Position numbers and translations under genes: made by a program. Of a DNA stretch of 18,504 bases, positions 7,596 through 14,904 are shown in pieces (the first letter of the stretch is position 1; the number at the start of each line of letters is the position of its first letter). Location of the stretch: positions 1 to 18,504 of the forward strand of contig JAPKHT010000114.1 in NCBI GenBank assembly GCA_026646655.1. Direction: 5' to 3'. The notes beneath the pieces were generated by a model. That model saw only the letters and a program-made list of their open reading frames with translations. It was not told where the DNA came from and did not search any database. Source of the stretch: JADLBR01 sp020847615. GTDB taxonomy: Bacteria > Verrucomicrobiota > Verrucomicrobiia > JADLBR01.

Positions 7596-7865
7596 ATGGT
7601 CGTGATCGATCAGGCTGTCTGCCCATTGTGCGGGGGCCCGAACGAGTGCCTGCACGCCCGCCCCTGCGAAGGCGAGGGGCCGTGCTGGTGCATCGAGTTT
7701 GTATTCCCCAAGGAACTGCTGGACCTCGTTCCCGACGAGGCGAAACGGCGGGCCTGCATCTGCCGCCGATGCCTCGAGAGGTACTGCGCGGGGCGCGGGG
7801 TGCCGGTGCAGCGCCACCCCGAGCAGGTGCGCAGGGCGCTGGAGGAACTGCAGCGGGGGACGTGA
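7596..7865 (+). CDS. Cysteine-rich CWC-family small protein
   Basis: Encodes 89 residues with ten cysteines: C9-x2-C12, C18, C24, C30-W-C32, C54-I-C56-x2-C59 and C64. The order CPLCGGPNEC, then CWC, then FPKELLDLVP, then ACICRRC is the signature of the cysteine-rich CWC family, whose function is unknown; metal or cluster binding is the usual guess. There is no signal peptide, so it is presumably cytoplasmic. Its ATG lies 1 nt after the TGA of the TonB receptor, which implies translational coupling. The pairing suggests a role linked to handling the imported metal, but this is inference from position. Confidence 0.8.
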   Translation: MVVIDQAVCPLCGGPNECLHARPCEGEGPCWCIEFVFPKELLDLVPDEAKRRACICRRCLERYCAGRGVPVQRHPEQVRRALEELQRGT

Positions 7866-7931
7866 GGCGGGCATTCCTGTCTGCCGCGTGGGCATTCAGG
7901 ATACCCGGGGGCAGGCAAGAGTGTCTGCCTC
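7864..7931. terminator. Long stem-loop between convergent CWC and czcA genes
   Basis: Arms 7864-7885 and 7910-7931 form a 22-bp stem with one C-A mismatch and four G-U pairs. The 24-nt loop itself holds GGGCAT/ATACCC. It begins in the stop codon of the + strand CWC gene and reaches the stop codon of the - strand pump gene, so it can end transcripts from both sides. The motif GGGCATTCCTGTCTGCC...GGCAGGCAAGAGTG resembles a dispersed palindrome, so it may be a repeat recruited as a bidirectional terminator. Confidence 0.55.
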
Positions 7932-10900
7932 ACCCGCGGATGCCCTCCGGGTGTCGCCTCTTCCCCACCAGGGTGCACAGGGCCGGGAGGACCAGGAGGG
8001 TCAGAAGCGTGTTGGTGAAAATGCCCCCGATGACGACGGTGGCCAGCGGGCGCTGGACCTCGCCGCCGACGCCGACATTGACCGCCATCGGGATGAATCC
8101 CACGGCCGCGACGAGGGCCGTCATGAGCACGGGGCGCAGTCGGGCGAGGCAGGCGTCGCGCACGGCGCCCTCGAGCGCCGCGCCCGCCTCGACCCGCTGG
8201 CGGATGAACGTCATGAGGACCAGGCCGTTGAGGATGGCGACGCCGCTGAGGGCGACGAAGCCGATGGCGGCGCTGACGGTGAGCGGCATGTCCCGCGCCC
8301 AGAGCGCGACGATGCCGCCCACGGCCCCCAGGGGGATGCCCGTCGCGACGATGGCGACATCGCGCACGGAGCCCAGGCTGAAGTACAGCAGCAAGAAGAT
8401 CATGCCGAGGGCCAAGGGCACGACGAAAGCGAGGCGCGCGTTGGCGCGGCGCATGTTCTCGAACTGGCCCCCCCACTCGATGGCGTAGCCCTCGGGTAAC
8501 GACACGTCCCGCCCGACGGTGCGCATCGCCTCTTCGACGAAGCCCCCGACGTCGCGCCCGCGGACATTGCACTGGACCGTGACCCTGCGCCTCGCCCACT
8601 CGCGGTTGATCGTGGCCGGGCCCTCCTCCTCGGAGATCTGCGCGAGGCGACCGAGCGGCAGGATCGCGCCGGAGGCGGTGGGCACCAGCGCCCCGGCCAG
8701 CGCCGCGGGGTCTCCCCGGTGCCGCTCGTCGAGCCGGATGACGAGCGGGAACCGCCGCTGGCCCTCGCGGACCTCGCCCGCGGGCAGGCCGCCGACGGCC
8801 TCGACCACGTCGAGCACCTCGCGGCGCGGTATGCCGTTGCGGTCCACGGCGTCCCCATCCACGCGGACCCGCAGCACGGGCTGGCCGTTCATCTGTTCAC
8901 CCGAAACCTCGCTGGCCCCGCGGATGCCGCCGAGGACGCCCTGCACCTCATCGGACAATCGGCGGAGCACATCGAGGTCGTCGCCGTAGATCTTCACCGC
9001 GACATCGCCGCGGACGCCGGCGATCATCTCGTTGAAGCGCATCTCGATCGGTTGGCTGAAGGCGGCGGTCATGCCGGGCTGGCGGAGGAAGACCTTGCGC
9101 ATGGCTTCCACCAGCTCGGGCTGCGTCCGCCCGCGGGTCCACTCGTGCCGCGGTTTCAGGGCGATGAAGAAGTCGGAGAGCTCGACGCCCATGGGGTCGG
9201 TGGCGACCTCGGCGGTCCCGAGGCGGGTCCACACGCGGGCGATCTCGTCGGGGAATTCTTCCAGGAGCGCCCGTTCGATCCGCCCGTTCCAGGCGATGGA
9301 CTCATCGACGGAGATGCCCGAGAGCCGGACGGTGCTGACCGCGAGGGCCTGCTCGCCGAGTTTCGGGAGAAACTCGGTGCCGACCCGCGAGGCGACCAAC
9401 GCCGCGGCGGCGACCAGCGCGGAGGCGCCCCACAGCACGGTGGCGCGGCGCCGGATGGCGATGTCGAGGACGGGGGCGTAGAGGCGCTTCGCCCACCGCA
9501 CCAGGCGCGGCTCGGTGTGGGCGCCGGTCCGCGGCAGGAGCAGGCTGGCCAAGACGGGCATCAGCGTGAGGGAAAAAACCAGCGACCCCAGCAGCGCGAA
9601 GATCATGGTGAGCGCCATCGGCCGGAACATCTTCCCCTCGACGCCCTCGAGGGTGAGGATCGGCAGGAACACGATCAATATGATGAGTTCGCCGAACATC
9701 GTCGGCTTGCGCACCTCGATGGCCGCCTCGCGCACGACGTCCAGGCGGGGGCGGTGCGGTTCCATGGCCACGCGGCGCGCGCAGTTCTCGACCAGGATCA
9801 CGGAGCTGTCGACGATGAGGCCGAAGTCGATGGCGCCGAGGCTAAGGAGGCTTGCGGCGATGCCGGCCTGGAGCATCAGGTTTCCGGCAAAGAGCATCGA
9901 CAGGGGGATCGCCGAGGCCACGATCAGGCCGGCCCGCAGGTTGCCGAGGAAGGCGAATAGGACGGCGATGACGAGCGCCGCTCCCGCGATCAGGTTGTGC
10001 TCGACGGTGCGGATGACCTTGCCGACCAGCTCCGTCCGGTCGTAGAGGACCTCGACGGTCACGTCGCCCGGCAGGGAGCGGCGCACCTCTTCCAGTTTCG
10101 CCTTGAGCGCCCTGGTGACGACGGCGCTGTTTTCGCCCATCAGCATGAAGCCGAGGCCCAGGACGATCTCGCCCCCGCCGCCGGACGTGACGGCGCCGCG
10201 CCGGATCTCGTGGCCGATCTCGACGTCCGCGACGTCCATCACGCGGACGGGCGACCCGGCGCGGGCGGCGACCACGACGCGACCGATGTCCGCGACACCC
10301 GCCAGGGCGCCGACGCCGTGGACCAGCAGGGTCTCGCCTCCGCGCTCGATGACGCCACCGCCCACGTTCGCGTTGTTGCCCCCGAGGGCATCGGCAAGAT
10401 CCCGCAGGGTCAAGCCGTGCTTGATGAGGCGGTCGGGATCGGCCAGCACGTGGAACTGTTTCTCGAGCCCGCCCCACGAGTTGACCTCGGCCACGCCCGG
10501 GACCTTGCGCAGTTCCGGCTTGATGACCCAGTCGTGCATCTCGCGCAGTTCGGCGAGGCCGCGGCTGGGATCGGAGGAGCGGACGGCGTAGTGGAAGACC
10601 TCGCCGAGCCCGCTGGAGATCGGGCCGAGCTCGGGCACGCCGATGCCCTCCGCCAGGGAGACGGCGCCGAGCCTCTCCATCACGAGCTGGCGCGCGAGAT
10701 AGATGCTGGTGTGGTCGTCGAATGTGGCGACCACCTGGGAGAGCCCGAACTTTGAAATGGAGCGGACGTTCGCCAGGCCGGGGAGACCGCCGATGGCCAG
10801 TTCGAGCGGGATGGTGATCTGCTGTTCGATCTCCTCCGGGCTGAGCGATGGCGCGGCGGTATTGACCTGGACCTGCACCGGCGTGGTGTCCGGGAAAGCG

Positions 10901-11010
10901 TCCACGGGCAGGTGAAGCAGAGACCGCCCGCCGACGAGGACCAGCAGCCCGCCGAGGGCACAGATCAGGAGGCGGTTGTTGAGCGCGGTGTGGATGGTCC
11001 AGTTGAGCAT
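7930..11010 (-). CDS. czcA: CzcA-like heavy-metal efflux RND pump (divalent cations)
   Basis: A 1026-residue proton-driven inner-membrane pump of the RND HME family. It exports metal through the CzcB-like adaptor and the CzcC-like outer-membrane factor encoded upstream in the same operon. The N-terminus (LNNRLLICALGGLLVLVGG, then LPVDAFPDTTPVQVQVNTAAP) is standard for the family. Transmembrane helix 4 has DFGLIVDSSVILVENCARR, giving Asp395, Asp401 and Glu408; these correspond to the proton/cation-relay residues of CzcA. Cu/Ag pumps lack the first Asp, so the cargo is probably Co, Zn, Cd or Ni. The start was chosen at ATG 11010, the family start, 10 nt after the adaptor stop and with GAGG upstream. 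An open frame extends further upstream over the adaptor gene but is not homologous. Confidence 0.95.
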   Translation of the reverse strand: MLNWTIHTALNNRLLICALGGLLVLVGGRSLLHLPVDAFPDTTPVQVQVNTAAPSLSPEEIEQQITIPLELAIGGLPGLANVRSISKFGLSQVVATFDDHTSIYLARQLVMERLGAVSLAEGIGVPELGPISSGLGEVFHYAVRSSDPSRGLAELREMHDWVIKPELRKVPGVAEVNSWGGLEKQFHVLADPDRLIKHGLTLRDLADALGGNNANVGGGVIERGGETLLVHGVGALAGVADIGRVVVAARAGSPVRVMDVADVEIGHEIRRGAVTSGGGGEIVLGLGFMLMGENSAVVTRALKAKLEEVRRSLPGDVTVEVLYDRTELVGKVIRTVEHNLIAGAALVIAVLFAFLGNLRAGLIVASAIPLSMLFAGNLMLQAGIAASLLSLGAIDFGLIVDSSVILVENCARRVAMEPHRPRLDVVREAAIEVRKPTMFGELIILIVFLPILTLEGVEGKMFRPMALTMIFALLGSLVFSLTLMPVLASLLLPRTGAHTEPRLVRWAKRLYAPVLDIAIRRRATVLWGASALVAAAALVASRVGTEFLPKLGEQALAVSTVRLSGISVDESIAWNGRIERALLEEFPDEIARVWTRLGTAEVATDPMGVELSDFFIALKPRHEWTRGRTQPELVEAMRKVFLRQPGMTAAFSQPIEMRFNEMIAGVRGDVAVKIYGDDLDVLRRLSDEVQGVLGGIRGASEVSGEQMNGQPVLRVRVDGDAVDRNGIPRREVLDVVEAVGGLPAGEVREGQRRFPLVIRLDERHRGDPAALAGALVPTASGAILPLGRLAQISEEEGPATINREWARRRVTVQCNVRGRDVGGFVEEAMRTVGRDVSLPEGYAIEWGGQFENMRRANARLAFVVPLALGMIFLLLYFSLGSVRDVAIVATGIPLGAVGGIVALWARDMPLTVSAAIGFVALSGVAILNGLVLMTFIRQRVEAGAALEGAVRDACLARLRPVLMTALVAAVGFIPMAVNVGVGGEVQRPLATVVIGGIFTNTLLTLLVLPALCTLVGKRRHPEGIRG

Positions 11011-11020
11011 GGGCGGGACC

Positions 11021-12553
11021 TCACTCGTGGGCGCAGCCCGCGCCGAGGCGCGATAGGAGGAACTGCGATTTCGCGGCGAATGACCCGGAAACCACGACGG
11101 GCTCGCCGGGCTTGAGGCCATCGACAATCTGAACCATCCCGCCAGAGCGCGGCCCCAGGGCGACGACCCTCGCCTCGAAGAGATCCTGGTCGAGAGGGAC
11201 AAAGATGATCGGCCGACCGGCGATGCGCTGCAGGGACGTCTCGGGCAAAAGCACGGCGGATTCGGTGGTGCCCACGAGGATGCGCGCCCGGGCGTACATC
11301 CGCGCCCGGAGCAGCCGGCCTGGATCGGGGATCTCGGCCCGGGCACGAGCCATGCGGGTGCGCTCGTCTACCTCGGCCGCGATCCATGTCAGCCGACCGG
11401 CGAAGGCCTTGTCTGGCAGGGTGTCGAGCCGCAATTCGACGGCTTGGCCGACGCGGACGCGGGGCAGGGACGCCTCGGGGATGCTGAGCATCGCCCAGAT
11501 TGTCGAGCGATCGGCGACGGTGAACAGGGGCTGACCCGACCCGACCAATTCTCCGAGGGCCGCCTGCCGCTCGACCACCTCGCCGGAGAAGGGTGCGCGG
11601 ATATCCAGCAGCACGGGCTCCTCCGGTCTCGCGCCCAGCGCGGCGACCTCCTCCTCGCTGAAGCCGAGCGTGCGCAGCGGCTGGCACGCGGCCCTGTGCT
11701 CGGCCTCGGCCTTCTCCAATTCGGCCCGCGGGGTGATGCGCTCGGCGTGCAATCTCTGCTCTCGTTCGAGGGTCTGGTGCGTCAGGACCGCCTTTGCGAC
11801 CGCCTCCGCGAGGGAGGCCGACCAGACCCGCGCCAGAGCCTGACCCTCGGTCACCGGAGCCCCCAGGTCCGCTATCACCTCCCGCACGATGCCGCCCACC
11901 GGGGAGGACACGCGCGCAAGGCGGTTCTGGTTGAAGGCGATCTCGGCATAGCAGTCGATCGCGTCGGCCATTGGGCCGATCTTCGGTTTGGCGGTCGTGA
12001 TGCCGGCGGACGCGGCGGATTCCGGCGATGGCAGGCGAAGCTTCATGGATTGACCCGGCTTCATCTGCGCCACGGCCTCTGGTTGACAGATGCCGCACTC
12101 GGCCTCGGGGACGCCGTGCTCGCCGCACATCTCGGCGGCATGATCATCGTCATGGCCGGAGTGGTCGTGGCCTGCGTGGTCGTGGCCGGAGTGGTCATCG
12201 ACGGGCGAGCAACCGGAAAGCCACGCGGCGGCGATGAGTGCGGCGAGACCGCGACAGAGGGGCGGATCCTTGGCCCCGCCGCGTCGGGGGAACCCGGTCG
12301 CATGACGAGTGGCATCCGCAGTCTGGCCGGTCGTCAAACAGCGGTGCGGGGACGCACCGCACTCCAAAGCGCTGCGCGCGAAACACCGCAACACCGTGGA
12401 AGCAACAGCCCTTCGAAGGAGGTCGCCACATTTCGGCCGAAGGCCTTTGGAGTGCGGCGCGTCCCCGCGCCGCTTTGGTGCGTGCGAGGCCGCGCGGCGC
12501 TGATCCTGGGGGTGGGTGTGTGTGGCCCAGACGGCCGGGGTGTTCTGCTGCAT
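11021..12553 (-). CDS. czcB: CzcB-like RND periplasmic adaptor lipoprotein
   Basis: Encodes 510 residues from ATG 12553, 15 nt after the outer-membrane-factor stop and with AGGA 7 nt before it. A lipobox LSGC (112-115) follows a hydrophobic helix. Next come a His-rich run (121-138, H-x-x-H-D-H repeats) and a CGEHGVPEAECGIC motif (143-156), both probable metal sites. The adaptor body follows: LARVSSPVGGIVREVIADLG lipoyl half, coiled-coil hairpin (EAVAKAVLTHQTLEREQRLH...), second lipoyl half IRAPFSGEVVERQA, then beta-barrel and membrane-proximal domains. Residues 27-71 are read from a dispersed palindromic repeat and are not adaptor sequence. No ATG or GTG lies between that repeat and the lipobox; only TTG 12337 could give a 438-residue form with a ~42-residue signal. 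The true start is therefore open, while the function is clear. Confidence 0.9.
   Translation of the reverse strand: MQQNTPAVWATHTHPQDQRRAASHAPKRRGDAPHSKGLRPKCGDLLRRAVASTVLRCFARSALECGASPHRCLTTGQTADATRHATGFPRRGGAKDPPLCRGLAALIAAAWLSGCSPVDDHSGHDHAGHDHSGHDDDHAAEMCGEHGVPEAECGICQPEAVAQMKPGQSMKLRLPSPESAASAGITTAKPKIGPMADAIDCYAEIAFNQNRLARVSSPVGGIVREVIADLGAPVTEGQALARVWSASLAEAVAKAVLTHQTLEREQRLHAERITPRAELEKAEAEHRAACQPLRTLGFSEEEVAALGARPEEPVLLDIRAPFSGEVVERQAALGELVGSGQPLFTVADRSTIWAMLSIPEASLPRVRVGQAVELRLDTLPDKAFAGRLTWIAAEVDERTRMARARAEIPDPGRLLRARMYARARILVGTTESAVLLPETSLQRIAGRPIIFVPLDQDLFEARVVALGPRSGGMVQIVDGLKPGEPVVVSGSFAAKSQFLLSRLGAGCAHE
12341..12473. repeat. MITE/REP-like element with 29-bp inverted ends inside the adaptor 5' end
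   Basis: The left arm 12341-12369 and right arm 12445-12473 are inverted copies matching at 27 of 29 positions; both differences are transitions. Each arm is also a perfect hairpin on its own: GCGGTGCG-GGGA-CGCACCGC and GCGGCGCG-TCCC-CGCGCCGC. Each hairpin is followed on its inner side by ACTCCAAAG or its complement. Weaker similarity continues ~20 nt into the 75-nt centre. No transposase is encoded. The TTTGGAGTGCGG core resembles repeats seen in Verrucomicrobiota genomes. Confidence 0.75.
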
Positions 12554-12568
12554 ATGGGAGTCCTGTGC

Positions 12569-13948
12569 TTACGGTTGGTTCACCACGCGCGGGCCAACGA
12601 GCAGCGCCTCGATCTCGGCCTGCGCGGCGTTCAGTTCAAAGAGCTTCTGTTGGTAGGCGATGCGCGCTTCCGCGAGGGTGCGCTGGGTGTCGAGCCAATC
12701 GATGAATCCCAGTTTGCCGCCCTCGTATCCCGCCCTGACCAAGGCGGCGGCCTGACGCGCCTTCGGCAGGATGCGCTCGCGATAGGTGGCCACCTGGCCG
12801 TCCGCCGCGCGCAGGCGGACCTCGGCGGTGACCAAGTCGCGCGCCATGCGTTGCCGGGCGGCATCGAGTTCGGCTTCGGCGATGGCGGCCTCGGCCCTGG
12901 CCTCGCGGGCCTTGCCCTGCGAGCGGTCGATGAGTGGCAGGGGCACGGACACCCGAAAGCCCATGATCCCCGCCCCGGCGGCCTCGTCGCGGCCGGCCGA
13001 AACGCCGAGGGTGACATCGGGCATGGGTTCGAGTTGGGCGCGGCGGACCCCGGTGTCGGCCCGGTCGAGCGCGACGGCGGCCGCGACGACGGACGGGTGC
13101 GCCGTCACCGCTGAGGCGCGATCGCCCGCGAGGGACGACAGGTCAGCCGTTTCGCGAAGGGCGCCGACGGGTTTCGCCGCGCCGAGACCGGGGAGACCGA
13201 TCGCCGCGGCCAATGCCTGCCGGGAGGCCAGGCGCTCGGCCTCGTGTCCGGACAGTTCGGCGAGCGCCTGCTCGGAGGCGATTTCCGCGCGGAGCAACTC
13301 CTGTTCGGGTATGGCGCCGGCGCGGGCGCGCTCGCGGGCGACGGCGGACGCCTGGTCCACCAGATCGGCCAATTCCTTCGCGGCCGACACCAGGCCTTCG
13401 GCCGCGAGGGCGCGGAAGAACGCAACCTTCGCGTCCCGCTCGATCTCCGCGCGCAGGACGCCGAGACCCGCCTCCGACTCTTGCACGGCGAGGCGCCCGA
13501 TGCGACCGTCGAGCACGCTTTTGCCGGGAAAGGGCACCGTCTGGCTGATGCCCGCCTGATTCAGGGACGCGCCGAACCCGCCGCCGTCGGTGGGCATCTC
13601 CTCGGCGGAGAACTCCAGTTCGGGGTTCGGCCACAGGCGCATCTGTTTTGCGCGGCCCTCGGCGGCCTCGACGCGCCACGCGCCCTCACGCGCGCCGGGG
13701 TGGTGGAGCAGCGCGAGGCGCACGGCCTCATCGATCGTGAGGGTCGGCGTTGGCGCGGGTGCCGGTGACGCCCGTTCTCCGCCATCGGCGAGACCTGCGC
13801 TTGGCGCCCAAGCCGCCAGGCAACTCGCCGCGATCACCCAGATGTGCCGGGAGGGCCCGCGGCCTCGCGGGCCGCCCGTGGCACCCGGACGCCGAGGCCG
13901 GCGTCCCTCCCCAGAGTCGACATCAGTGTCAGCCGTGTGCTGGTTCAT
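12569..13948 (-). CDS. czcC: CzcC/TolC-like outer-membrane efflux factor
   Basis: From ATG 13948 it has 459 residues with two outer-membrane efflux protein repeats. The first has LTIDEAVRLALLHHPGAREG, then KQMRLWPNPELEFSAEE and the strand GISQTVPFPGK. The second has ASAVTAHPSVVAAAVALDRADTGVRRAQLEPMPDVTLGVSAG and MGFRVSVPLPLIDRSQGKAREA, then FIDWLDTQRTLAEARIAYQQ. This is the trimeric exit duct of the RND pump. The signal helix (HIWVIAASCLAAW, end GLA|DGG) starts only at residue ~35. Residues ~13-33 are translated from a dispersed palindrome. The start is uncertain: ATG 13948 has no clear ribosome-binding site, whereas GTG 14017 has AAGG 6 nt upstream but overlaps the preceding gene by 17 bp and gives 482 residues. 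Confidence 0.9.
   Translation of the reverse strand: MNQHTADTDVDSGEGRRPRRPGATGGPRGRGPSRHIWVIAASCLAAWAPSAGLADGGERASPAPAPTPTLTIDEAVRLALLHHPGAREGAWRVEAAEGRAKQMRLWPNPELEFSAEEMPTDGGGFGASLNQAGISQTVPFPGKSVLDGRIGRLAVQESEAGLGVLRAEIERDAKVAFFRALAAEGLVSAAKELADLVDQASAVARERARAGAIPEQELLRAEIASEQALAELSGHEAERLASRQALAAAIGLPGLGAAKPVGALRETADLSSLAGDRASAVTAHPSVVAAAVALDRADTGVRRAQLEPMPDVTLGVSAGRDEAAGAGIMGFRVSVPLPLIDRSQGKAREARAEAAIAEAELDAARQRMARDLVTAEVRLRAADGQVATYRERILPKARQAAALVRAGYEGGKLGFIDWLDTQRTLAEARIAYQQKLFELNAAQAEIEALLVGPRVVNQP
13849..13911. repeat. Clover-shaped palindromic repeat inside the czcC 5' end
   Basis: The outer pair GGGAGGG (13849-13855) with CCCTCCC (13905-13911) encloses two perfect 8-bp hairpins with 4-nt loops. 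These are GGCCCGCG/CGCGGGCC (13854-13861, 13866-13873) and GGACGCCG/CGGCGTCC (13887-13894, 13899-13906). The two-hairpin design inside an outer stem is typical of dispersed REP-like elements. It lies in frame in the n-region of the czcC signal sequence. Confidence 0.65.
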
Positions 13949-14000
13949 TTGAGACAGCGCTTCATTCTGTGGGCAGTTGTTTGACGTGGCCGTCGGCGCT

Positions 14001-14417
14001 TTAACTGCCGTGCGCACCGGATGCCTTGCACGCGGCGTGCGGCCCGTGGATGCAGGAGACCCGGATCTCCCGCATGGACGCGCCGGGGGCGAGCGGGACC
14101 GTCAGGGACACGCGATCCCCGGGTCGCCGCAGGTGCGCCTTGGGCGAGCGCGGGGCGATGCGTCGGACGATGTCCGCGCTGGCCCCATCGCCCCGGACGC
14201 AGACGTGCAGGTGCTCCCCCGGCCCACGGATCTCGGAGGGTCGGCGGTGCGTCACGCGGATGTGTGCGGCACCCGAGCTCACCGTCGCGGAGGCGGACAA
14301 TTGGCCGCCGCAACCGCTCTGGGTCGTCACCGATCTCGTTTCCTTGGCCCACAGCGGGCCGGCCAGGCCAATAGATGCCGCGGCGCACGCCGCGGCCAAT
14401 AATGCTCTCGATTTCAT
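14001..14417 (-). CDS. Exported hypothetical protein with four cysteines
   Basis: Encodes 138 residues; I do not recognise the family. The signal peptide is residues 1-24 (MKSRALLAAACAAASIGLAG, end LWA|KE). The mature part is basic, with Cys36, Cys73, Cys122 and Cys130, a probable beta-rich segment ATVSSGAAHIRVTH, EHLHVCVRG and a strand DRVSLTVPLAPG. The end is GPHAACKASGAHG with several His. ATG 14417 was chosen because GGGGAG lies 8 nt upstream; another ATG at 14423 has only 2 nt spacing. It lies between the CzcI-like gene and czcC on the same strand, so it is probably co-transcribed with the efflux pump. Role as a periplasmic metal-binding or sensing accessory is inference from position and its Cys/His content. 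Confidence 0.65.
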   Translation of the reverse strand: MKSRALLAAACAAASIGLAGPLWAKETRSVTTQSGCGGQLSASATVSSGAAHIRVTHRRPSEIRGPGEHLHVCVRGDGASADIVRRIAPRSPKAHLRRPGDRVSLTVPLAPGASMREIRVSCIHGPHAACKASGAHGS

Positions 14418-14499
14418 TTCCATCGCTCCCCGGGGAGATGCACTCCCCGAATCAAACGTTATCCGAACGGTTCTTTGCCGATGCCCGCGGGGCACCGGG

Positions 14500-14517
14500 C
14501 CGATCACGAGGGATCGG
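14500..14517 (-). other. Small intercistronic hairpin after the CzcI-like gene
   Basis: CCGATC (14500-14505) pairs with GATCGG (14512-14517) around a 6-nt loop, starting 1 nt past the CzcI-like stop codon. It has no T-tract. It might set different RNA levels of the first gene and the rest of the operon. The rest of the 101-nt gap (14418-14518) shows nothing else beyond the ribosome-binding site of the next gene. Confidence 0.3.
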
Positions 14518-14518
14518 T

Positions 14519-14812
14519 TCAGGCTCGGGGGGGATGGAATGGGCCGTCCAGACAGACGGAGGGAAGATCCAGCGGCGACGGGTGATCGACGGCCGACAGG
14601 ACTATCAGGAGGGGCGCCGCGCTCGCTGCCACGGGCATCTCGATCGCCACGTTGGGTTGGCACCCGAGGCAATCGCAGCAGGGTGGCGCCGCATGGTCGT
14701 CGCAGTGGTCCGCGTGCGCGATGGGATGGTCTCCCCCGTGGCATCCGTCGGCGGCGCAATGCCACCCCGCGGACACCCAGGCGAACGCCAGCATCATGAG
14801 CGCGACCCTCAT
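14519..14812 (-). CDS. Small exported Cys/His-rich protein, CzcI-like
   Basis: Encodes 97 residues from ATG 14812. A signal peptide (MRVALMMLAFAWVSA) is followed by a dense metal-ligand region, residues 18-51: His18, Cys19, Cys24, His25, His29, His34, His36, Cys37, His40, then CCDC at 45-48 and Cys51. A hydrophobic stretch (IEMPVAASAAPLLIVLSAV) and the tail PFHPPRA end the protein. This layout (signal, His/Cys cluster, hydrophobic patch, Pro-rich tail) resembles CzcI-type proteins that head Co/Zn/Cd efflux operons. It has eight Cys and eight His. GTG 14815 is also possible, and ATG 14797 has AGGG 8 nt upstream but would shorten the signal. It is probably the first gene of the efflux operon, 65 nt from the divergent cbiM promoter. 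Confidence 0.65.
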   Translation of the reverse strand: MRVALMMLAFAWVSAGWHCAADGCHGGDHPIAHADHCDDHAAPPCCDCLGCQPNVAIEMPVAASAAPLLIVLSAVDHPSPLDLPSVCLDGPFHPPRA

Positions 14813-14822
14813 CACTGGGGGT

Positions 14823-14851
14823 TACTTAGCCGAGGGTCGCGATCTTGTCAA
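14823..14851 (-). promoter_or_regulatory. Candidate promoter for the efflux operon
   Basis: On the - strand, a perfect TTGACA (14851-14846) is followed after 17 nt by TAAGTA (14828-14823), a poor -10. Such a strong -35 with a weak -10 suits an activated or repressed promoter. Transcription would begin near 14816, almost on the start codon, so the message could be nearly leaderless. Confidence 0.35.
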
Positions 14852-14876
14852 AGCGTCATCCCCCGGGAGATCGGCG

Positions 14877-14904
14877 TTGACGCGCAGGCTTGGGATGTTA
14901 CAAT
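14877..14904 (+). promoter_or_regulatory. Sigma70-type promoter for cbiMQO
   Basis: TTGACG (14877-14882), 16 nt, TACAAT (14899-14904): each hexamer matches the consensus at 5 of 6 positions. The predicted start near 14911 leaves a ~26-nt leader with the ribosome-binding site GGAGGG. The leader is too short for any riboswitch. Confidence 0.65.

Noticed and set aside
11011..11346. N-terminal extension of the CzcA-like pump
   Set aside because: The open frame continues upstream, but those residues overlap the end of the adaptor gene and lack RND similarity; MLNWTIHTALNNR is the family start.
12341..12473. CRISPR array or insertion sequence
   Set aside because: There are only two inverted arms, no spaced direct repeats, and no room for a transposase in 133 bp.
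7930..12553. Naming the pump CusA/CusB (Cu/Ag)
   Set aside because: Helix 4 carries DFG-x-x-VD ... VEN, the divalent-cation form, not the AIGAMVDAA form of Cu/Ag pumps.
11444..13114. Long + strand open frame opposite czcB and czcC
   Set aside because: It is antisense to two clear efflux genes, runs through the dispersed repeat and shows no family pattern.
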